From Nephrocerus scutellatus (lineage: Eukaryota; Arthropoda; Insecta; Diptera; Pipunculidae), in NCBI GenBank assembly GCA_947095585.1, contig OX352761.1, positions 107,681,890 to 107,745,889 of the forward strand: a stretch of DNA of 64,000 bases, given 5' to 3'. The position numbers and the translations under genes are program-made. The notes below the pieces were generated by a model. That model was given only the letters and a program-made list of their open reading frames with translations. It ran no database searches and had not been told where the DNA came from. Shown one piece after another: positions 56,390 to 64,000 of the stretch (position 1 is the stretch's first letter; the number at the start of each line of letters is the position of its first letter).

Positions 56390-58645
56390 GCGGATAATAA
56401 GAAGAATATAAAGAGCTCACAAGATATGCAAATAAGATCACCGCTGAAAGCCTGGGGTAAGAAACTCTTCCGTTATATTGATAAGTACAGAGATCGAGGA
56501 CCACAACTACCTCGATCACACTTTACCTTTAAAACTGCCTGCCTAATCCTTGGTGCATTGGAGCATTGAGATTGATTTCGCGCAGGCGTAGAAGTTTTAC
56601 ACAGGAATCCGCGGTAAGCCACCTAAACCTCAATGGAACTATGGGAAGAGCACTTTCATGAGTTGCTAAAAAGGTGCTTAATAGCACCAATGTCCGATGA
56701 CGTCACTACGCTGCCGTCACTAAGCATAGAAGAAATAAGTACAGAAATGTATAGGCTCAAAAACCACAAGGCCTCGGGACAAGATGGCATCCCAGTTCTG
56801 ATCAAATCTGGAGGGCCTGCTCTACAGCACAAATTTATGAACTAATTGTGAAAGTATAAAATAGGAGAGAAGAAAAGATGGAACCTGGTATCTTTGACAT
56901 ATACAAGAAAAGATATGTCGTAACGTGCAGCAATCATCGTTGAATACCTCGAATAAGAGTTTCAACTCTGCTCTTTAAGATTGCTCCATAAGTTAAAGTT
57001 ATTATTGGGTTTATCCAGGGTAAATCAACATCTGATCGGATTTTCACTTTTAGGCAAGCGATCGTCTCCTATTATAGCCAGAGTAGAATTTTATAAGGCC
57101 ATGCGAGAATTTGAAATCCCAATTAAATTGACACGACTATGTTAGGGAACCATGACCAGTGTCATAAGCTAAGTGAAGATATCCGGATCGCTATCAAGCA
57201 CATTCAACATCAATAACGGGATGGACTGGCCTGCGTTCTCTTCGATCTGGTATTGGTGAAAGTGATGTAATGACAAGACGGACAATTCTCTATAAGTCCA
57301 TCCAGATATTGACTGACGACGATGTTGACATTATCGCTAGAAACCCAAGAAGTGTACATCCAGTTCGAGTGGTCGGCACGACGACTAGTCACGAAAAGCT
57401 TTTCATATCGCCGTTCGGATACGGCATCAAATTGTATGTCCCCTCCATTTGTGTGCAAAAATATGCATGCTTAACACAAATGGTTGCGAGAAGATAGGTC
57501 TTAAACCGCAGCGGTCTTTAGCGCCGAATGTTGTTATTATTATTATTATTAACTTCGTCTATGCTTGGTGGCGGCAGCACAATACGGTCTTCGGCCATTT
57601 TTTTTTTCTTTCGCCGGTGAACTGTTTTTTCATTTTCTGAGCTCTTTATAAGCCAAGTAAAAATATCCGGATCACTATCAAGCCCATTCAACGTCTATAA
57701 CGGTCTCCGACAAAGGGATGGACTGGCCTGGGTCTTCTTCCACCTGACGTTGGAGAAAGTGATCCGAGACTCTGACGTAACGGCGAGAGGAACAATTCTC
57801 TATAAGTCCATTCAGACACTGGCTTACGCATACGATAATGACATCGTTGGTAGAAACTCAAGAGCTGTACAGGAAGCTTTCATCCAGATCAAGCAGGCGG
57901 CACGAAATTTGGGGCTGCACATAAGTGACAGCAAAACAAAGTACGTGGTGGCCACGTCTGCGACTAGAACATCCAACATTGGTCCAGCAATTAAAATAGT
58001 GGAGCGCGAATTTGAAGTAGTGCAATCCTTTAACTATCTTGGGTCAACTGTAGCAGGCGATAACAGCATGGAACCAGAAATACGTGCACGATTGCTTGAA
58101 GCCAACAAAGCCTACTATAGTCTGTCAAGACTCTTTAAATCCAGGAACTTAACCATAACATCCAAGCTGCTGGTATGTAAGACAATGATCATACCAGTGC
58201 TCACATATGGATCCGAGACTTGGGTGGTTAGCAAAAAGCATTCTGACCTCTTAGCCGCGTTCGAGAGGAAATTCTTACGGAGAATTGTTGGCCCCGTATG
58301 TGAGGAAGGACGATTCCGGAGACTCTATAATGATAAGATCTACGAGCGTTACCGCGATGTCGACATCGTAAAGAGAATTAAGCTCGGTAGGATCCGGTGG
58401 GCAGGACACCTAGATCGCATGAGCGATGAGGAGATCCTGCTCGGAAAGTCCTTTGTGGTATAGGATTTATGGAGCACGACAGCGAGGCCAGTCAAGCCTA
58501 CGATGGAATGATGGCGTAGACAAGAATGCCCAGAGTTTAGGGATGCAAAACTGGATTACATCGGCTAAAAATTGGGACCGGTGGAGAGACTTTTTGCAGG
58601 AAGCCATTACCGGACCCCGGTTCTAGAACCAAATATAATGATGAA
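56390..58645 (+). mobile_element. RTE-like LINE, copy E (RT, rearranged)
   Basis: The 5' part (56390-57260) has damaged RT fingers and palm: LKNHKASGQDGIPVLIKSGG, VEFYKAMREFEIPIKLTRL. Next come a truncated SINE and a small inverted LINE scrap (57390-57600). From 57640 a cleaner RT half gives a 237-codon frame: TLAYAYDNDIVGRNS (the catalytic YADD is changed to YAYDND), LGLHISDSKTKYVV, YLGSTVAGDNSMEPEIRARL, LTYGSETWVVSKKHSDLL and RIRWAGHLDRMSDE. It ends at CCCCGGTTCTAGAACCAAAT. It is not functional as a whole. Confidence 0.85.
57390..57555 (+). mobile_element. type 1 SINE, 5'-truncated, inside LINE copy E
   Basis: Body from CACGAAAAGCTTTTCATATC through AGCGGTCTTTAGCGCCGAAT to a (TTA)n tail. 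The flanking LINE scrap (ACTTCGTCTATGCTTGGTGG) is in the opposite orientation, so the SINE is antisense to its LINE just as in copy A. Confidence 0.75.
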
Positions 58646-60065
58646 ACTCAAAGGAAGCCAATAGTGTTGTATCATCAGAAAATGAATGGATATCACAGGC
58701 TGTAGAAGACAACAGGTCATTGATATATATTAAGAAGACCGTAGGCGACAAGTATGACCCTGGTGGCACGCCATCGTTGATCCCATGGGAAACTGAAGAG
58801 ATACCGTTCAGTACTACTTTTATTATACGGTTATATGCTACGGGTTTGAGTCAGTGGTGAGGGCAGCTGGGTAAGGCTGGGTACTCCAATAAAAAATAAA
58901 AAAAAGGGTTCTCTACAGTTTTTTGATAATAATTGTTGCTCAAATTCTTTGCCAGATTGTTGCACCTCTCATAACATAGAAGTTAAAAAAGTAAAGGTGA
59001 ACTTTAATACGAAGCTCTCTGCACAAAATTCCGACTAATCCATTGTCACATTAAAGTCATTGCGTTCTCCATCACAAGCATTTTTATTAATTATTAAAAA
59101 CGATTAAATTACTTGATTGTCGTATTCAAAAAAAAATAAACACATGATTTCTATACCAAAGTGCATATTGCACTACAATTTAACCGAAGTGTACAATCCG
59201 AGCGTAAAGTGCTTTTGCTATAAATTGGTTAAAAATTAAAAAAAAATACATCCAGTATATAATATACTTGTATATGAAAACTGTAGCTTATACATTTCTT
59301 ATCTCCACTGCACTCATCGCGAGTCCTAAAGTGCATTTTTACTCTATTACACTATCAACCCATCAGGTCACTTAATAATTCATTTGCACGTTATCCTGAT
59401 CGCCGTCAGTTAGCTGAGAAAATAACAACTTATTATTATTGCATCATTATATCAACAAATTTACCCCTAGTGATATTCCACTCTATATATTAGTATACGT
59501 ATAATAGAAGTATATCCATATAAGACAAAATTGGCCACGCGGCACGAAAATGGGACACTGCACGATATCTACCGCTGACACATACCACATTTTAGGCTTT
59601 TTCGTAGACGTTGCATGTGAAATGGGGCCAACAAGTTTTCAAGCTTTCATTTCATCCATAATATTATTAATGGTTATTGATTTTCGTATAATATAAAATC
59701 AAAATTCTATTTGCTACACTATTGTATATACATATAGAGGAACTAAGCAAATGAGACAGGAAAAATTAGTCTTTACTTTGTGGCATCAAATAAAAAAAAC
59801 TAATAACCTTTATAATACTCGAAGGTATTCAAAAATACATCACCTATTTTGACTTTTTTTGTTGACTCTTCTTCTTATTTCTTTCTTTTCATTCGATGGC
59901 GGATTGAATTCATATTTCGAGCAGAATTTCGTTGACCTAATGGCCATCACCACGTTTGCAATGTGCTTCAGCTTTGTGCGATTTGGCACTCTTCTTAATT
60001 TTGAAAAATTATTCATTATGAGCCCGACAATATTTAATTGTTTTTTGGCCATTATTTATGGTTTG
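58646..60065. other. gene-free stretch
   Basis: AT-rich intergenic DNA. No domain, repeat or RNA was recognised. The short paired frames at 59840-60080 are probably chance. Confidence 0.35.
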
Positions 60066-60067
60066 TC

Positions 60068-60187
60068 ACCTGTTCGCTAGAGGTGGGACACCGTGAGAGA
60101 AAAATTCTTTTTGGTGTTACTGAGATTCGAACCACGAACCTCCTGCTCAGTAGCCATGCGCATTTTCACTGAGCCACGGCGCCCATT
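60068..60187 (-). mobile_element. type 1 SINE, head only
   Basis: The minus strand begins GGGCGCCGTGGCTCAGTGAA and contains GGTTCGTGGTTCGAATCTCA, the A- and B-box region, then GGTGTCCCACCTCTAGCGAA. The body and tail are missing. Confidence 0.75.
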
Positions 60188-60439
60188 ATGTGTATACCTA
60201 TTCAATAATGAGCAGGTTTTGGTCGGTCAACATACATTTTTTTTCTTTAAAAACTCATGTTTTAATGATGTGATCAGAATATCATTGATCAGAATAGTAT
60301 CTTTCCAAAATTGTGCTGACCTGTATGGTATTCAAATAAAAAGACGTGCCATATTTTTAAAGGATCAGGACACTAGGCACTCATCCATTTTTTTCCAAAT
60401 CACGTGTTTTCATAAATTGTCCAGACATTTTATTTAGCA

Positions 60440-60665
60440 GCCTCTTAAACTTTAGATTGAACTCTGGTAGTCTTGGTCATCCCGCCATCCTTTCTTCCAT
60501 CATATGGTTGGATATGGTTGGATTGGTTGGAATTGGATCCTCTTTTTCCATGCGAGCTTGGTGTTCATCGCCACCGGAACCTACCGTGCTTAATTCTCTT
60601 CTTAATACTTCGACATCGCGATAATTTGCGATTCACTATTTTAATTAAGGGACCAATGTTGGTTC
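60440..60665 (-). mobile_element. RTE-like LINE fragment F
   Basis: It shares with copy D (53.5-53.95 kb) the phrases CTTAATTCTCTTCTTAATAC, TCGACATCGCGATAA and CACTATTTTAATTAAGGGAC, with a deletion between. It is a short, decayed piece that abuts the modular repeat. Confidence 0.5.
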
Positions 60666-60880
60666 TTCCGCTTTTTTTTAAACTCTCTATATTAACTTCT
60701 CGTGCCCGTGGCTGGCTGGCTGGTGGGCAGAATCTTGTGATTAATTTTTAACACGCTTCCTTAAGCTAGATTTTATTGAAATTTTGCACACATGTATATT
60801 TCCGGTGACAATACTTTCTATTAAGATTTGAGTATGATCGGGCCGCGGGGGCGGGGGCTTCGATACAAATTTGTTTCTCG
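60666..60880 (+). repeat. modular dispersed repeat, copy 6
   Basis: TTTTTTTAAACTCTCTATAT start, TTCTCGTGCCCGTGGCTGGC, ATCTTGTGATTAATTTTTAA and one module with CACACATGTATATTTCCGGT. Confidence 0.65.
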
Positions 60881-60889
60881 GACTATTTC

Positions 60890-61430
60890 TCCAACGTTGA
60901 AGTCAACGCAGGCAAGTCCATCCTCCTGTCGCGGTCCATCGTAGATGATTAATGGGCTCGAGAGGGATCAGGATATATCTACTTGGCTAATAACATTGCT
61001 TGGCTATTTCAAAACTATTTACGAGGGAATTAAGTGTCAAGTCCTACGCAATGGAATGATGTCGGCTGAATTTGATTTCCAAAGTGGAGTACGTCAGGGG
61101 TGCATACTATCACCGCTGCTATTTTTGGTGGTCATTGTGTCAGTGATGTACTACGGGCAGCGCTTTGGCGGAAGATAGCAATGAAATTCGATGGACTTTG
61201 ATAACTTACGAGTACCTTAAACATTTCGAATAAGCTGACGATGTGGGGCTTAAGATAAACGCAGCGCGAAGAACGAGATGCCACGGTTTTGTGTGCAGCA
61301 AAATCGGGAAAGCAAAAGCTGCGTTCGGAATGCTATCGAAAGTCTGGAAAATCCGTGCTCTCAGCTTAAGAACCAAGTTGCGACTGTTCCGCTTCAACGT
61401 AGAATCAGTTTTGGCCATATACAACCTCCC
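60890..61430 (+). mobile_element. AP-endonuclease LINE (family 2), RT fragment
   Basis: LGYFKTIYEGIKCQVLRNGM, FDFQSGVRQGCILSPLLFL (RT block) and, after a deletion and frameshift, GLKINAARRT and KAAFGMLSKVWKIRALSLRT (thumb). Stops interrupt it. Confidence 0.75.
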
Positions 61431-61654
61431 AAGGATGTTCCACGCACATTCCCTTCATTCCTCACACATGTGCCATGCACAATTCCTTATGTTCTGTTTC
61501 AATCACGCTCAGAGACGGTATTATCGGTTGTTGGGCTTCTTTTCGTTTTGGTTCGACAATTTCAATTGGCAAATTGTATTCTCGCAGTCGCCAGTACAAC
61601 AAACGACTTTAAGAAAGTTCATAATAAGATGTACACAGGCAGGTCGGCAGAACG

Positions 61655-62715
61655 GTTCCGTTTACTTACTTACTTATGTCCTATATCCCCTTGTGGGTCC
61701 TAGGGCCTCTACTACGCCTACGCGCCATCGCGCCATCGCGCCATCGCGCCATCGCGCCATCGCGCCATCGCGCCATCGCGCCATCGCGCCATCCTCAATT
61801 GTCGTGCCTCCTGCTTAACTGTTCTGCGCCATGTATTTCTCGGACGACCCGTTCTTCTACCACCTTGAGATAACGGATTCCATTGCATTACGTAGTAATA
61901 GTATCGGCGATAGAATGCAACCTTGTCGTACCCACTTATGATCTCGAATTCCTCAGCTTTCCTCTATGCAGCACATGATATTTACAGCCATCTTGGTTGC
62001 TTTAAAAATAGCTATTAGTTTATCGGGTATACATCTCCCGCGCAAGGCGAGCCAGATAAATTGTCTGTTGACACTGTTCTTCTCAAAATCGATTAACAGC
62101 AGGTGTAGTGGTGACCGGAATTAAACGCACTGTTGAATAATGATCCGCAGGGTGTTGATGTGGTCGACACATAAGGATTCAGAGTGTATTTTCCAGATGA
62201 TCGTTAATTCGCTCAAGTGCTACTTTGGCTATTACCTTTGCAACTACAGCAAGAACGCAAATGCCTCTCCAGTTTTCGCACTTCATAGGACTACCTTTCG
62301 TCGGGGGGAAACTTTCTGCCTCCCAAGCTCTATCTACAAGAGTATATAAAAGCTCTGGTGATGTCGTTGGACCGTCACACAGAAGCTCTGCGGGTATACC
62401 ATCTAATCCTGCCGACTTGTCGTTCCTTAGTGCGTTGATCGCGGTAGCTAGTCATCTTTACTGAGAGTAAAGGTGCGATTTCGGGAAAATGTTACTTCCA
62501 GCAGCTCCGTTTGATTTGGGTGCATATCGTTGGCGAATAGAAAAATGCTCATTCGATCGCTTGAGCTGATCCTCATCTGAAACGAGTACGGCACCATCTA
62601 AGTCTTTCACCGGATGTTTGCTAGAGCGGTGACCACCTGTCCGCTCTTTGGTGATTCTGTAAAACGGTTCTACTATCGCATCTGCTCGCTGCTTCCTCTG
62701 CTTCTGACGCCAGGA
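61655..62715 (-). mobile_element. AP-endonuclease LINE (family 2), RT to 3' tail fragment
   Basis: It is homologous to 39830-40930: the TTACTTACTTACTTA tail, GTGGGTCCTAGGGCCTCTAC, CGACAGAATGCAACCTTGTC-type RT sequence, and ATAAGACTACC-like block and palm remnants on the minus strand. A deletion and many stops are present. It contains the 8-bp repeat array at 61723-61794. Confidence 0.75.
61723..61794 (+). repeat. nine-copy CGCCATCG tandem repeat
   Basis: Nine perfect or near-perfect 8-bp units (the last ends CC) sit in the 3' part of a LINE where the 39.89-kb copy has a single GCGCCATCGCG. This is a local slippage expansion. Confidence 0.9.
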
Positions 62716-63039
62716 TGTTAATATATATAATATAATAATGTTAATAATATAATAATATATGACGTTTCTAATGTCTTACATGTACAGCGGTACTTCTCTC
62801 ATTTTCCTTCTATACAGGAACTCTAGCTAAGCTAAGAAATGGAACAGTCCAAATTTAACATTCAATTAGGCAATTCACTTATCGACTAGAGTTTCCGAAT
62901 GGGAACCACACCTATTTTCTTAAAAAGAATAAAGAAATTGTACGCAACATTAAAAGGGTCTCATTCTATTTTTTTAACACAGCAGTACTGTTGTATGTGT
63001 ACATGACTTGAAAGGTTGATACAACTATCACAGACAAGC

Positions 63040-63375
63040 AAACTTTCGTAAACAAATGTCTAAGAATCATCTTGAAGATCTTTTAGCCCAATCGTATCTC
63101 CAACGTCAAAGTTTTTCTGATAATGGGCCAAAAACCAATGGATATTATTGTGCGAAGGATAAAGTGGTAGTGGACTAGACACACACTACGGTGCGACGAT
63201 AACTCCATTGCAAAATATGACATGCAGTGTAACCGGCTCTCCTAGCTAGGCAGAACAGCGGACGCCCTTGGCAAACATAGCGCCGAGCAGTTGAGGAGTA
63301 AGCAAGCTCTTTGAGAATGAGTTGGAGAGGCAGCTCAAACGCGTTGCAGCGCTTCGAACATGATGGGGCATAACT
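63040..63375 (+). mobile_element. AP-endonuclease LINE (family 2-like), C-terminal fragment
   Basis: TFVNKCLRIIL matches the FVNKC.R.IL block after the thumb. A degraded W..RHTLR..D segment and an Arg-rich tail (NELERQLKRVAALRT) follow, as in RTE/BovB-type C-termini. Frameshifted. Confidence 0.55.
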
Positions 63376-63528
63376 AGTGTGACCATCTGTCCCATTTACT
63401 CGGTACATGTCCCCGGATTTTTGGCGATGTCCCGCCGTCCCCAAATCGGACCATAATGTCCCTAAATTCTGCGAATTTTTATTAATCATAATTACAAAGA
63501 ACAATTGATTCAAATATATTGACATTAT

Positions 63529-64000
63529 ATGAAGAACACAAACAACGTTTTTGCGAGACTACGCGAAAGCAATCCTAATTTAATTGGAATTAGATGTGCT
63601 GCGCATATCGTCTACAATGTGGCACAAGCTGGTTGCAATGGAATGCCATTTGCCGTTGAGGTGACACTCGTGAAAATTTATCCCCACTTCTACCAGTTCA
63701 CAAATCGAGTCACGCAACTGAAAATATTGTGATTTCGACGTACAATTCCAGAATGTGGTTTGACAAAAACGCGCTTCCTTTCAATGTTGCCAGCCATCGA
63801 TTCGATTTAAAGAATCTATCCAGCATTGAAAGAGTATTGTAACAAAAGCAAAGATGCACCAAAATTTCTCAAGGATTTCTTCAACAATGATCTGTCAAAA
63901 TTATGGCTTTTATTCCACCGTGATCAAGTAAGAAATGAATTTAATTTTTAATTATTTTTTCGAATCACAACTATTTCACAATATGTTTCGATATTGAACA
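63529..64000 (+). mobile_element. hAT-type transposase fragment (runs off right edge)
   Basis: MKNTNNVFARLRESNPNLIG, then GIRCAAHIVYNVAQAGCNGM and VEVTLVKIYPHFYQFTNRV, then after a stop TKTRFLSMLPAID and PALKEYCNKSKDAPKFLKDF. The CAAH.xxN and TR(W/F)LS.LPA.. blocks are typical of the RNase-H-like core of ZBED/hAT transposases (KIAA1586-like group). An in-frame stop at about 63730 and another near 63811 mark this as a decayed copy. The 5' part (BED finger) was not found. Confidence 0.65.

Noticed and set aside
1..64000. CRISPR arrays, bacterial operons, riboswitches, rRNA or functional tRNA genes
   Set aside because: The window is eukaryotic nuclear DNA. tRNA-like heads are parts of SINEs with unique bodies and tails. 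No array of regularly spaced identical repeats with unique spacers exists.

Overview
The window looks like nuclear DNA of a higher fly (Diptera, Brachycera; an acalyptrate such as a tephritid is plausible, but the species cannot be fixed from sequence alone). It is AT-rich, its genes have short GT-AG introns (about 55-90 bp) plus a few long transposon-filled ones, and it is dominated by fly-type non-LTR retrotransposon debris, tRNA-derived SINEs and MITEs. There is no operon-like layout. Genes are few and widely spaced.

Left part (1-5 kb): two LINE/SINE fragments, then an intronless 345-residue coiled-coil gene (2522-3559, +). It lies inside an intron of an opposite-strand gene whose first four coding exons (4920 down to 3597) encode a PH-like domain followed by a long Ser/Thr/Pro-rich tail. 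The host gene continues off the left edge. Middle-left (12.4-16.7 kb, -): a five-exon gene that I assign to the PAIP2 family (poly(A)-binding-protein-interacting repressor of translation). Its two central exons are in-frame tandem chimeras of its second and last exons, and its 3.4-kb first intron is filled with LINE fragments. Middle-right (33.8-38.7 kb, +): an eight-exon SLC17-type (phosphate/organic anion) major-facilitator transporter with a 3.1-kb intron full of duplicated LINE fragments. Weaker candidates are an Asn-rich exon (44.6-44.85 kb, -), a terminal exon of unknown type (49.8-50.1 kb, +), a signal-peptide exon (52.23 kb, +) and a short UGT-like exon (55.9 kb, +).

Mobile DNA: (i) an RTE-like LINE family in at least five internally deleted copies (0.23, 6.1, 25.0, 53.4-55.0 and 56.4-58.6 kb); (ii) a second LINE family with an AP endonuclease and a TAAG-type tail (30.7-32.2, 39.8-42.3, 61-62.7 and 63.0 kb); (iii) an RNase H-bearing LINE family (LOA/R1/Jockey-like) at 13.6-16.2, 35-37 and 53.0 kb; (iv) two tRNA-derived SINE types; (v) several MITEs with terminal inverted repeats; (vi) two large foldback elements side by side at 26.84-29.41 kb; (vii) a dispersed repeat made of 115-130-bp modules; (viii) two degenerate minisatellites, complementary to each other, at 8.7-9.57 and 47.9-48.3 kb; (ix) a hAT-type transposase fragment at the right edge.

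The most noteworthy signals are the chimeric exon tandem in the PAIP2-like gene, the paired foldback elements with internally repeated arms, the near-identical position of one SINE in two LINE copies, and the nested gene that ends about 15 bp from its host's splice donor. All exon boundaries and family calls come from reading the sequence by eye, without database searches.
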